DNA from: Pseudotabrizicola sp051200875
GTDB taxonomy: Bacteria; Pseudomonadota; Alphaproteobacteria; Rhodobacterales; Rhodobacteraceae
DNA: 64,000 nucleotides
Direction: 5' to 3'
Assembly (NCBI RefSeq): GCF_051200875.1
Contig: NZ_CP195191.1
Span: 1,984,001 to 2,048,000, forward strand
Numbering within the stretch: position 1 is the first letter of the stretch; each line of letters opens with the position of its first letter. Position numbers and translations under genes: made by a program. The notes beneath the pieces are model-generated. The model ran no database searches. It was given only the letters and a program-made list of their open reading frames with translations, and had not been told where the DNA came from. Shown here one piece after another: positions 35,430 through 43,447 of this stretch.

Positions 35430-36222
35430 CGCCGGGAAGGTTCAATTCCCGCATCAAGTCACGCACTTCCTGACGCGCTGCGATGTTGGAAAGATTCAAC
35501 TGGTCAACGCCGGTATCTTTGAGGTCGAGAAGGGTGATGCCGCGGGGGAACAACTCGCGGAAAATGACCCGCTCGGAAAAACCGGGGGCCACGCGAAAAC
35601 CGATGCGGCGCGACAGTTCTTCCAAAGCCGCGCCAACCTTGCGCTTGTTGTGCATCTGCTGGGCGCCCATGCGGTTTCGCAACACGATCCAGTCAATCGG
35701 TTTCAGTCCGGCTTGGGCGCGCAACTGCCGGGCATTCCAGACCATCTCCGCATAGATTGACGGGCCCTTGACCTTGTTCGTCTCGGGGTCGATCCGCGCC
35801 AAAAGGTCGAAATCCACAAAGCTGTCATTCAACGGAGTGATGAGCGTATCAGCAAGGCTATGGGCCACCTGTGACAGGCGCGTATGGCTGCCGGGGCAGT
35901 CGATCAGGATGAAGTCAGAAATCGGGTCCAGCGCCGCAACGGCCGCCGACAGGCGCGCGTCGTAGGGGTTTTCCCCCGGTTGCAACGTGGCCGGGTCAAT
36001 CTCTGGCAGATCGCGGTAATCAGGCGTTGGCAGGTCCAGACCGGCGCGGGCCATATAGGCGCGGCGGTTTTCGACATAGCGGCCAAAGGTCTTTTGCCGC
36101 AGGTCCAGATCCAGCGCACCGACACGGAAGCCAAGCCGACACAGAGCCGTGGCCACATGCATGCAGGTGGTCGATTTGCCGGAGCCACCCTTTTCGTTCC
36201 CGGTGACGATGATATGCGCCAT
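35413..36222 (-). CDS. mipZ: Division-site positioning ATPase MipZ
   Basis: A 269-residue ParA/MinD-superfamily ATPase. The deviant Walker A is NEKGGSGKSTTCMH, and the Walker B region FILIDCPGSHTRLSQ shows the MipZ-type sequence after the switch. MipZ forms a bipolar gradient with ParB and inhibits FtsZ assembly away from midcell in alphaproteobacteria that lack MinCDE. Length and the C-terminal FRELFPRGITLLDL segment fit. It is a single gene, overlapping a small convergent frame by 17 bases. Confidence 0.92.
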   Translation of the reverse strand: MAHIIVTGNEKGGSGKSTTCMHVATALCRLGFRVGALDLDLRQKTFGRYVENRRAYMARAGLDLPTPDYRDLPEIDPATLQPGENPYDARLSAAVAALDPISDFILIDCPGSHTRLSQVAHSLADTLITPLNDSFVDFDLLARIDPETNKVKGPSIYAEMVWNARQLRAQAGLKPIDWIVLRNRMGAQQMHNKRKVGAALEELSRRIGFRVAPGFSERVIFRELFPRGITLLDLKDTGVDQLNLSNIAARQEVRDLMRELNLPGVTPDF

Positions 36223-36347
36223 GGACTTTCCACGCCTTTATGTCTTGCCGCTGGCAGGTCTTGCCAGCGCGGTCTTTCGCCCCTCTATTGGCAAGTGTGG
36301 GGCGAAAGGGAAAGCCCTTTTGGTGATTTGGTCAAGGAATTCCCTAG

Positions 36348-37039
36348 ATGAGACGGCGGCTTTTCTATCCTAAGATCAGACTGACCGATCTTGCCCTGAT
36401 CGCATTTCTGGCAGTGCTTACAGCGCTTCCAACGCTGCATGTCGCTGCCTATGCAAAGACCAAGGCGGCTGCCGAGTTGAAGTCTGCCTATGTTTTGAAC
36501 TGGGGCGCAGATGTCTGGGCGTTGCAAGCAGCGATCCGTTCAGGAGAGCGCTTCAATCCGGAATTTTTGCGGCTGTTCAGCTATGGCTTTGTGCACATGG
36601 GCCCGTCGCACCTTGTGAACAATTTGGTGCTCTTTGTGCCTCTGTGGTGGATCACGGCTCGGCGGGTGGGAGGTGTCTGGACGGTTGCGGATTACCTTTC
36701 CGGTCTTGTCATGTCCTGCCTTCTTCATCTGATCAGCACGCCCCCGGCCCAACAACCATCGGGGCATCTGGCGGGATGCATTTTTTGTTCGGGCTTTGGG
36801 TGGTATGGGCGTTTCAGGACCGCGTAGGCGGCGCGTTCCGGCGGGTATGGCCGTCGCTGCTGATCCCTTCCTTCGTTGTCGCGGTTAACCTGTTCCTTAT
36901 CAGCCAGTTTGGGCCCCGGTTTGCCTAGGATCTGCACTTTTGGGGCTTTGTGGCAGGGCTGGCCTTGGCCGCTTTTATCCCAAGACGCCTTGCCCCGGTT
37001 CCTCAAGAGGTCGGGGCCTCGTTCGGGCAGCGGACCTGA
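36348..37039 (+). pseudogene. Rhomboid family intramembrane protease, frameshifted and interrupted
   Basis: The parts of one rhomboid protease lie in two frames. Residues from MRRRLFYPK to about LLHLISTPP read in the first frame. The catalytic GASGG (Ser) and following membrane helices read in the second frame, after a shift near 36735-36760. That frame then hits TAG at 36926-36928, exactly where relatives would have a residue before LHFWGFVAG, the segment with the catalytic His. It continues open to TGA at 37039. With a Trp codon (TGG) in place of TAG and the shift repaired, the protein would be about 230 residues. Two lesions make a real pseudogene more likely than one read error. Confidence 0.75.
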
Positions 37040-37431
37040 GGCCAGACGCAGCGGACGACGGGCCAATCGGTGCGGCCCCAGCAATAACCTGTGAAATCTT
37101 CATTCGGGCGCATGATCCAGAACACCCGATCTCCTGCCTCGGTGCGAAGGTGTTCGCCTTCAAGACGCATCACCACCTCGGCATCGGTGACCTGGATCAG
37201 GTCATAGACCGCGATATCAGAGAGCAAACCGCCGCTTTGCACCCATTCCTCTTTCCATTTCAGAAAGCCATGTGGCGGGCTTTGCATAAAGCTCAGCCGA
37301 TGTGGGTTTGTTGCGCAGGAGAGTTCTTCATCTTCCGCCGCGCCATAGACGCCTTCCAGGCGCGAGAAGATGTCGCCCTCGGCCAAGGCCGGGGCTGCGG
37401 TAAGAAGGGCAAGGATGAGAACGCAACGCAT
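37003..37431 (-). CDS. Secreted hypothetical protein
   Basis: A 142-residue protein with a clear signal peptide (MRCVLILALLTAAPALA). The mature part has four cysteines (in SCATN, YCWG, VRCV and VRCP), consistent with disulfides in the periplasm. I recognise no domain. Its 3' end overlaps the end of the rhomboid pseudogene by 37 bases in the convergent direction. It follows the rpmE terminator, so it needs its own promoter in the short gap. Confidence 0.65.
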   Translation of the reverse strand: MRCVLILALLTAAPALAEGDIFSRLEGVYGAAEDEELSCATNPHRLSFMQSPPHGFLKWKEEWVQSGGLLSDIAVYDLIQVTDAEVVMRLEGEHLRTEAGDRVFWIMRPNEDFTGYCWGRTDWPVVRCVWPQVRCPNEAPTS

Positions 37432-37470
37432 GGGGGAAGACTGTCATGCAGCGCCCCTGTTCCGCAAATG

Positions 37471-37502
37471 AAAAAGGGCGCGCTTGTGGCACGCCCTTTT
37501 CC
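37471..37502 (-). terminator. Terminator of rplS-rpmE
   Basis: A 12-base stem (AAAAGGGCGTGC, one wobble pair) with a short loop is followed leftward by five T residues. It is 18 bases past the rpmE stop codon and can act on both strands. Confidence 0.85.
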
Positions 37503-37519
37503 GAAAACTGTCGCGGATC

Positions 37520-37741
37520 TCAGAAACCGAGGCCAGCGTATTTGTTCTTGAACTTCGACACGCGGCCGCCGGTGTCCAGCAGCTTGGCCGACTGGCCGGT
37601 CCAGGCGGGGTGTGCCAGCGGATCGATGTCCAGTGCCAGCGTTTCGCCTTCTTTGCCGTAGGTCGAACGGGTCCGGTAGGTGGAGCCGTCGGTCATCTTC
37701 ACTTCGATGAAGTGATAGTCGGGGTGAATGCCCTCTTTCAT
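37520..37741 (-). CDS. rpmE: 50S ribosomal protein L31
   Basis: A 73-residue large-subunit protein. The sequence HPDYHFIEVKMTDGS and the C-terminal HPAWTGQSAKLLDTGGRVSKF are diagnostic. It has no cysteines, so it is the zinc-free form. It lies 14 bases after rplS and is followed by the operon terminator. Confidence 0.96.
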   Translation of the reverse strand: MKEGIHPDYHFIEVKMTDGSTYRTRSTYGKEGETLALDIDPLAHPAWTGQSAKLLDTGGRVSKFKNKYAGLGF

Positions 37742-37755
37742 CGTCTTGGCTCCTC

Positions 37756-38130
37756 TTATTCAGACTTTTCTTTGTAGTTGGTGACTTCGGCGATACGAGC
37801 CGACTTACCGCGACGCGAGCGCAGGTAGTACAGCTTGGCGCGACGGACGCGGCCGCGACGGACCACTTCGATCGAGTCGATGTTGGTCGAGTAGAGCGGG
37901 AACACACGTTCCACGCCTTCGCCGAAGGAAATCTTGCGGACGGTGAACGAAGCGGCGATGGTCGCGCCACCACGGCGGCTGATGCAGACGCCTTCGTAGT
38001 TCTGGACGCGCGAACGCGAGCCTTCGGTCACTTTGTAGCCGACACGGATGGTGTCGCCGGCTTTGAAGTCCGGGATGGTCTTGCCAAGCGCAGCGATCTG
38101 CTCGGCTTCGAGTTGGGCGATGAGGTTCAT
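37756..38130 (-). CDS. rplS: 50S ribosomal protein L19
   Basis: A 124-residue ribosomal protein at the 30S-50S interface. FKAGDTIRVGYKVTEG, QNYEGVCISRRGG and VRRAKLYYLRSRRGKSARI identify it. The ATG has GGAGA upstream; the frame is open a further 80 codons but this start gives the conserved length. A leader of about 200 bases separates it from a strong promoter candidate. It is not joined to trmD as in E. coli: two other genes lie between. Confidence 0.97.
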   Translation of the reverse strand: MNLIAQLEAEQIAALGKTIPDFKAGDTIRVGYKVTEGSRSRVQNYEGVCISRRGGATIAASFTVRKISFGEGVERVFPLYSTNIDSIEVVRRGRVRRAKLYYLRSRRGKSARIAEVTNYKEKSE

Positions 38131-38341
38131 GCGCCAGTCTCCATTTTGCCTGCGGTTTTCCGCAGAGGTGATGCCGCCAGAGAGCTCTTGGTCTTCATCG
38201 GGTCCGCCACGGGGCGCCCGCCAGAGATCAGGCCTGCTTTCCTTTTGATGCCGCCCCGTCCGCCCCGTGATGGCCGGGGAAGGAACCCGGCGCGGGCATA
38301 GGGAATCGGGTCCGATGGGCATTCCTGCCCCGGACCGGGCG

Positions 38342-38370
38342 CGTATAGGGGGAGCATCAGGCGGGGTCAA
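38342..38370 (-). promoter_or_regulatory. Strong sigma-70 promoter candidate of rplS
   Basis: On the minus strand, TTGACC and TATACG are separated by exactly 17 bases. The distance to the rplS start is about 205 bases, leaving a long leader. Confidence 0.65.
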
Positions 38371-38571
38371 GAGGCATGATCAGGGCCGCAAAAACAGCGT
38401 CCCCGTCGGGGACATTTTTAAACGGACGCAAAATCAATGAGTTAGTCGCGGGGATTAGGGAAATTTTAGGAATTGGGGAAGAATGCGGCGCGAAAAGGGG
38501 CTTTGGGCGGTTGGCCTGAGGCACAGTTTCAAACCGGAAGAAGGAGTTGAACATACGGTTTCAGCAAAGTG
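38371..38571. other. Intergenic region, no gene seen
   Basis: This 200-base stretch behind the rplS promoter holds no supported gene. It contains a small hairpin (GTCCCCGTCGGGGAC near 38398-38413), an A/T-richer patch around 38415-38480, and otherwise nothing I can assign. Confidence 0.5.
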
Positions 38572-38663
38572 GACCGCGCCCGACACGCGGGGGTGGGAGC
38601 GATATATCGCGCCCGGCCCCCGGGGGGGGCGGGGGGGCGCGGTCTGATTTGCTTTGGCAAATC
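38572..38663. repeat. Large inverted repeat followed by a small hairpin
   Basis: Perfect ten-base arms GACCGCGCCC and GGGCGCGGTC enclose about 53 G/C-rich bases, including CGATATATCG. A second hairpin GATTTGC-TTTG-GCAAATC follows. Non-coding; function unknown. Confidence 0.55.
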
Positions 38664-38721
38664 CGACAGTAAGGAGAGGGAAGCTCCCGGTTCGGCCCCA
38701 GCATAAGCCGTGGATAAAAGA

Positions 38722-38780
38722 GTCGGGGCAAGCCCCGACCTACGCTGTTGTCTGGGGAGTCGGGCTGAAGCCCAGCCCAC
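38722..38780 (-). repeat. Tandem REP-type hairpins
   Basis: On the minus strand GTGGGCTGGGCTTCAGCCC and then GTAGGTCGGGGCTTGCCCC follow each other in the same orientation, each ending in GAC. GTAG-type REP sequences have this layout. The second is followed by TCTTTT and could end the upstream proline-racemase-family transcript. Confidence 0.6.
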
Positions 38781-38783
38781 GGA

Positions 38784-39812
38784 TTACCTTGCGCCCCAAG
38801 TGTCGGAGAGGCGGTAGCCTTGGGGCCAGGGGTCGTCAGGGTCGAGCATGTGTTGATGCGTGCCGGTGATCCAGGCGCGGCCGCTGATTTCAGGGCGGAT
38901 GGCGGGGATATCGCCCACGGTGGTCGTGCCAAGGATGCGGCCATTGAAGGTAGAGCCGATGAGCGAGACCGTGGTCAGGTTATCGGCGAGCCCCATTTGC
39001 CCGCGTGCGTGCAAAACAGCCATACGGGCGCAAAGCGCGGTGCCGGTGGGCGAGCGGTCAACCTTGCCGGGCTGAATGGCGACGGCGGCCCCTGCTCTGA
39101 GCCCTTGGGCGTCGCGGGTGATGGGGCCTGCAAAGAGGCAGAATGAAAAGTGCCGCCAATCGGGGTTGGTCGGGTGGTGAAAACCAATGGCCTCTGTCGC
39201 GGCCTTGGTGATCCGTGCGCCCAGTTTGGCGATATCGTGCGCCTCGTCCGCCGTCAGGGAAAAGCCCATGGCGGCGGCATCGACCATCACGAAACTGTCG
39301 CCACCAAAGGCGGTATCGACCGTCAGGGTGCAAATCCCTTCAACCTCAAGCTTTGCATCCAGTTTCTGGGCGAAGCTGGGCAGGTTTTGCACGAAGATGC
39401 GTTGTGCCTTGCCATCACGGCAGTCAGCGCGCACGGGGACAAGGCCGCCGGGGGCCTCTAGGATGAACTCGGTGATTGGTTCGGTCATCGGAAGGATGCC
39501 GCTGTCAAGCAGGACGGTCGAGACGCAGATGGAATTCGAGCCGGACATGGGCGGGGTGTCTTCGGGCTCCATGATGATAAAGGCGGCGCTTGCCCGCGGG
39601 TCTTTGGGTGGGACCAGAAGGTTGACATGGCGAAAGACGCCGCCGCGCGGTTCGTTCAGCACGAAGTTCCGCAAGGCCCCATCGCGGGCGATAAAGCGGC
39701 TTTGTTCCCAGATGGTATCGCCCGGAGGTGGGGCGACGCCGCCCACGATGACATCGCCCACCTCGCCTTCGGCATGGGCGGAGATGACGTGAATGGTCTT
39801 GGTGCTGCGCAT
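38784..39812 (-). CDS. Proline racemase family protein (hydroxyproline epimerase/dehydratase group)
   Basis: A 342-residue member of the proline racemase superfamily, which acts on proline or hydroxyproline isomers. The two catalytic positions are Ser90 in PMSGSNSIC and Thr256 in DRSPTGTAL, where true racemases have two cysteines. Thr at the second site is typical of trans-3-hydroxy-L-proline dehydratase, so dehydration is more likely than epimerisation. GGGGG precedes the start MRSTKTIH. It is divergent from a DMT exporter and is not linked to other hydroxyproline genes. Confidence 0.82.
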   Translation of the reverse strand: MRSTKTIHVISAHAEGEVGDVIVGGVAPPPGDTIWEQSRFIARDGALRNFVLNEPRGGVFRHVNLLVPPKDPRASAAFIIMEPEDTPPMSGSNSICVSTVLLDSGILPMTEPITEFILEAPGGLVPVRADCRDGKAQRIFVQNLPSFAQKLDAKLEVEGICTLTVDTAFGGDSFVMVDAAAMGFSLTADEAHDIAKLGARITKAATEAIGFHHPTNPDWRHFSFCLFAGPITRDAQGLRAGAAVAIQPGKVDRSPTGTALCARMAVLHARGQMGLADNLTTVSLIGSTFNGRILGTTTVGDIPAIRPEISGRAWITGTHQHMLDPDDPWPQGYRLSDTWGAR

Positions 39813-39937
39813 GGCGCCCCCTGTGGCTGTTGCCGGAATGGTGCGCGGATGCAACCGGTTGCTGCAAGGGCAAGATTGGCCTTGCATGCGATTAAGTTGG
39901 GGGCAACTACTGGGCGTGACGCAAGAAAGCAGATGCG

Positions 39938-40831
39938 ATGACCCAAAACCCGGACGGCAACCCCCTGTTAGGGGTGGCGATCGTGACAAGCGCGGTCTTT
40001 CTTTTTGCCTGCACCGATACGGTCACCAAATTCCTGTCCCCGCATTATCCGGCCTCGTTCATTCAGGCGGTGCGCTATGTGGTGAATGTGGTCTTGCTGC
40101 TGATCTTTGTCTTTCCCCGGCATGGGCGGGCGCTGTGGCGAACGAACCGGACAAAGCTAGTCTGGCTGCGGGGGGTGGTTCTGGGATTTGCCTCGCTGAC
40201 GATGGGTTTGGCGCTGAAGCTGATGCCGGTGGGTGAGGCGGTGTCGATCGTCTATCTGTCGCCCTTTGCCGTGATGCTGCTTTCGGGGCCGCTTTTGGGC
40301 GAAAAGGTCAAGCCTGCGGCCTGGTTTGGGGCGGTATTCGCCTTTTCCGGTGTGCTTTTGGTGATGCGGCCGGGGGGCGGGCTGGAGCCTTTGGGCGTGG
40401 TTTTCGCCTTGGTCAATGCCTGTCTTTCCACCGCCTATCACCTGCTGACGCGGGTGCTGACGCGGACCGAGTCGACGATTTCGCTGATGTTCCATGTGGC
40501 GGTGATCGGGTCGGTGATCCTGTGTGTGATCGCGGCACCGTCGATGCCTTCCGAGATGCCGCCGCCCTTGCATCTGGTGCTGTTCGTGCTGATCGGGGCC
40601 TTTGCGACGGGGGGGCATTTTCTATTTACAGCCGCCTATCGCGTGGCCTCGCCCGCGGTGCTGGCCCCGGTGCATTATGTGCAGATCATGTGGTCGGCAG
40701 TGCTGGGATGGGTGGTTTTCGGCCATATGCCAGAGCCGTTAAGCCTGCTCGGGATGGCGATGGTTCTGGGGGCCGGGGTGGCGGTGGCCTTGGCGCTGGG
40801 GCGGCCGCGCAGGCCGGTGCGGCAAAGCTGA
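39938..40831 (+). CDS. DMT superfamily transporter (EamA)
   Basis: A 297-residue integral membrane protein with ten predicted helices arranged as two EamA repeats (about residues 10-140 and 150-285). Members export amino acids or other metabolites. LKLMPVGEAVSIVYLSPF is the typical end of the first repeat. It is divergent from the proline-racemase-family gene and might carry a related compound, but the substrate is unknown. It converges on trmD. Confidence 0.87.
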   Translation: MTQNPDGNPLLGVAIVTSAVFLFACTDTVTKFLSPHYPASFIQAVRYVVNVVLLLIFVFPRHGRALWRTNRTKLVWLRGVVLGFASLTMGLALKLMPVGEAVSIVYLSPFAVMLLSGPLLGEKVKPAAWFGAVFAFSGVLLVMRPGGGLEPLGVVFALVNACLSTAYHLLTRVLTRTESTISLMFHVAVIGSVILCVIAAPSMPSEMPPPLHLVLFVLIGAFATGGHFLFTAAYRVASPAVLAPVHYVQIMWSAVLGWVVFGHMPEPLSLLGMAMVLGAGVAVALALGRPRRPVRQS

Positions 40832-40835
40832 AGCG

Positions 40836-41660
40836 TTATTTCCGCGGCTTTTGTGCGGCCTGATGGGCGGCCCAAAGGTCGGGGCGGCGGGCGGCGGTCA
40901 GGTCTTCGGCCTGTTGGCGGCGCCATTTGGCGATTTCGGCATGATTGCCCGACAAGAGCACGGGCGGGATTTCATGGCCTTCCCAGACCGGGGGTTTGGT
41001 GAATTGCGGATGTTCCAGAAGCCCGTGGGAATGGCTTTCCTCGGCGATGCTTTCGGCATTTCCCAAAACGCCCGGCAACAGGCGGACCGTGGCATCCAGC
41101 ATGGCCTGCGCCGCTATTTCGCCGCCCGTCAGGACGAAATCGCCAAGGCTGACCTCTTCGATTTGCCAATGGTCCAGCACACGCTGATCGACACCTTCGA
41201 ACCGACCGCACAGCATGGTCAGACCATCGCAGGCGGCGAAGCGGCGGGCCATGGCTTGGTCAAAGCGTTTGCCACGGGGGGAGAGATAGACCAGAGGCCA
41301 TTTTTCGCGCGGTTGGGTGACGCCTGCCATCGCCTCGCGCAGGGCGGCATCGACGACATCGGCGCGCAGGACCATGCCCGCGCCGCCCCCTGCGGGCGTG
41401 TCATCGACATTGCGGTGTTTGCCGATGCCAAAGGGGCGAAGGTCGATGGTATCCAGCCGCCATTTGCCGGTGTCCAGTGCCTTGCCGGTCAGGGACTGAC
41501 CAAGCGTGCCGGGGAAAGCCTCGGGGAACAGGGTCACGATCCGGGCAGCCCAAGCCCCGCGCACGGGCGGAGGCCCAGCCATCAGATCCCGCGGTTGCAG
41601 CGTGGGACGGATGGACAGGCGGCCATGCGACTTGGGTTTGGGATTGGGCGTATCAGACAT
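40836..41660 (-). CDS. trmD: tRNA (guanine-N1)-methyltransferase
   Basis: A 274-residue SPOUT methyltransferase that makes m1G37 in tRNAs reading CNN codons. IVTLFPEAFPGTLG begins the domain; YLSPRGKRFDQ and LGDFVLTGGEIAA form the trefoil knot that binds S-adenosylmethionine. The N-terminal 35 residues are an extension seen in some alphaproteobacteria. The upstream gene is a membrane protein, then rimM and rpsP, so the operon is the classic one with an insert. Confidence 0.96.
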   Translation of the reverse strand: MSDTPNPKPKSHGRLSIRPTLQPRDLMAGPPPVRGAWAARIVTLFPEAFPGTLGQSLTGKALDTGKWRLDTIDLRPFGIGKHRNVDDTPAGGGAGMVLRADVVDAALREAMAGVTQPREKWPLVYLSPRGKRFDQAMARRFAACDGLTMLCGRFEGVDQRVLDHWQIEEVSLGDFVLTGGEIAAQAMLDATVRLLPGVLGNAESIAEESHSHGLLEHPQFTKPPVWEGHEIPPVLLSGNHAEIAKWRRQQAEDLTAARRPDLWAAHQAAQKPRK

Positions 41661-41709
41661 GCGCGGCTTTTATCGGGGCCAGCGGGGCGGCGCAAAGGGA
41701 ATCGGTGCC

Positions 41710-42609
41710 CTATCCGCGCAGGCTGCGTTCCTCGGCGCTGCGGATCTGGTTTGCCAAGGCCGCGAGGGCGCTTTGCAGCGCGGCAGGCTGGCTTGCGTCG
41801 ATGGTCATTTCCACGTCGCGCGATTCCGGGAAGGCCGCGGTCATGGCGGGCGTCTTGCGCAGAAGATCGAGCCCGCGCGTGGCAAAGGTCATCAGCAGCT
41901 CAGGGCGCAGACCGGCCAGTGAAAAGGCGGTTGCCGGGCCGCCACGAACCTCTTCGTTCGGGTGGCGCGCCGGATCGGTGGCCCAGAGGATCAGACCATG
42001 ACGCAGACCAAGGCGTTCGGGTTCGGTATATTCCAGCGCGTCTTCGATCAGAGACAGGCGAATGGTGCCTTCGCGGCCGCGGAGGGCGGAATCGAGTGCC
42101 TCGGCCGTCAACAGGGGATCGGCATCATCGGGCAGATCAAGCAAGGTATCCACCATGACATCGCCGGGGCCAACGGTCAGGGGGCGAAAGGCCGGATCAT
42201 TGATCTGGCGAAGGGCATCATCCAAGAGCTGATCCACGGCTTCGCCCTTGACCGGGTCCCAGACCAGACGGGCAAGAGGCGTGGCAAGAAAGGACAGACC
42301 CACAGGAATGTAGGGCGGGATGTTCGGCACAAAGCCCGCAACCGCGCCGATACCACGACCCGCCGCAAAGAGGGCAATCACGATCAGGGCGTTGACCGCA
42401 ACCTGAGCGAAGGCAGAAACGAGCGTTTCGCCCGACCAGGATGAGAATTGACGCGGCCAGTCTTTCGGGCGCATCACCACAAGCCAGAGCGCGAAAAGCG
42501 CGATGAACACGGGAACCGCGTTCCAACCCATTCCTGTCAGACCGGCCAACAACGGTCCGAAATAAAGGAGAGCGGAAGCCGCCATCACCAATCGAAGCTT
42601 AGTCTGCAT
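41710..42609 (-). CDS. Membrane protein inserted between rimM and trmD
   Basis: A 299-residue protein with three to four membrane helices in the first 110 residues (LLYFGPLLAGLTGMG, VPVFIALFALWLVVM, ALIVIALFAAGRGIG) and a soluble C-terminal region of about 190 residues. I recognise no family. Two in-frame starts five codons apart are possible, and neither has a strong ribosome site. Its place in the rpsP-rimM-trmD run suggests co-transcription, but no link to ribosome function can be shown. Confidence 0.6.
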   Translation of the reverse strand: MQTKLRLVMAASALLYFGPLLAGLTGMGWNAVPVFIALFALWLVVMRPKDWPRQFSSWSGETLVSAFAQVAVNALIVIALFAAGRGIGAVAGFVPNIPPYIPVGLSFLATPLARLVWDPVKGEAVDQLLDDALRQINDPAFRPLTVGPGDVMVDTLLDLPDDADPLLTAEALDSALRGREGTIRLSLIEDALEYTEPERLGLRHGLILWATDPARHPNEEVRGGPATAFSLAGLRPELLMTFATRGLDLLRKTPAMTAAFPESRDVEMTIDASQPAALQSALAALANQIRSAEERSLRG

Positions 42610-42732
42610 ATGAACTGCCTGCACTACATACGATCCACGGAGAGTGGGTTTGGTCTTTTTAAACCTGAGGGTGCAGAACTTTTACCGATCAGTCCAGTCT
42701 TTTGAGGCCGAAATCCTCTCCATCAGGAAAGG

Positions 42733-43242
42733 TCACTCCAATCCCTCTGGCAAATCGGCAACAACTCGCCCAGAGGCGAGGTCAACAGTGGGAATGACGG
42801 CAAGGGTAAAGGGCAATAGCAGCGGTTGCTTGCGGCCTTGACCTTCGACTTCCAGAATATCGCCCGCACCGTGGTTGTGAATGGCGCGAATGACACCAAG
42901 CAGGGCACCGCCCGTATCAAAGACCGAAAGGCCGATCAGATCGGTGTGGTAGAATTCGTCATCGGGCAATTTGGGCAGGCGCGCACGTTCGGCAAAAAGC
43001 GAAGTTCCGCGCAAGGCATCGGCCTGTTCTTTGGTGGTTACGCCGGAAAGACGGGCGCCAAGCCCCCCCGCAACCGGGCGGGTCAGTTTTACCGTAAAGC
43101 TGCGGCTGCCATCTTCGGTGTAAAGCGGACCGTAATCGGCAATCGCTTCGGGGTCGGCGCAGAAGGATTTGAGACGGACTTCGCCCTGAACGCCGAAAGC
43201 GCCCGCAATCGAGCCGACACAGATCCGGTCAGAGGCGGTCAT
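42733..43242 (-). CDS. rimM: 16S rRNA processing protein RimM
   Basis: A 169-residue 30S maturation factor that binds S19. The N-terminal barrel is marked by VGSIAGAFGVQGEVRLKSF, and the C-terminal PRC-barrel by FYHTDLIGLSVFD. The ATG has AAGGGA upstream and overlaps the stop of the small membrane protein gene. It lies downstream of rpsP as in most proteobacteria. Confidence 0.95.
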   Translation of the reverse strand: MTASDRICVGSIAGAFGVQGEVRLKSFCADPEAIADYGPLYTEDGSRSFTVKLTRPVAGGLGARLSGVTTKEQADALRGTSLFAERARLPKLPDDEFYHTDLIGLSVFDTGGALLGVIRAIHNHGAGDILEVEGQGRKQPLLLPFTLAVIPTVDLASGRVVADLPEGLE

Positions 43243-43403
43243 GGTGCTGGTCCCTTTTCGCAACCCGCGACAGTGTAGCGCCCACCGGAATCAAGGCAGC
43301 GGTCGGGTGCAATGGCCCGTTCGAACTGCATTCCTGCCCAGAAGGCGGTGGCACAAAGGCCGATCGTCACCCCCCGGCGCAAAAGCCCAAAACCGGGAAG
43401 CAT
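43239..43403 (-). CDS. Small membrane protein between rpsP and rimM
   Basis: A 54-residue protein with one hydrophobic segment (GVTIGLCATAFWAGMQF) and a C-terminal part containing two cysteines (DRCLDSGGRYTVAGCEKG). The ATG with GGGG upstream is preferred to a TTG nine codons earlier. Its stop overlaps the rimM start by four bases (ATGA), evidence that it is translated. Family unknown. Confidence 0.6.
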   Translation of the reverse strand: MLPGFGLLRRGVTIGLCATAFWAGMQFERAIAPDRCLDSGGRYTVAGCEKGPAP

Positions 43404-43447
43404 GGCGGCCCCCGTGGGGACCGCCAGCAATTTGAAGATCCAGAGGA

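Noticed and set aside
40851..42158. A 435-codon plus-strand frame opposite trmD and the membrane protein gene
   Set aside because: Its product has no domain and mirrors the codon bias of trmD on the other strand.
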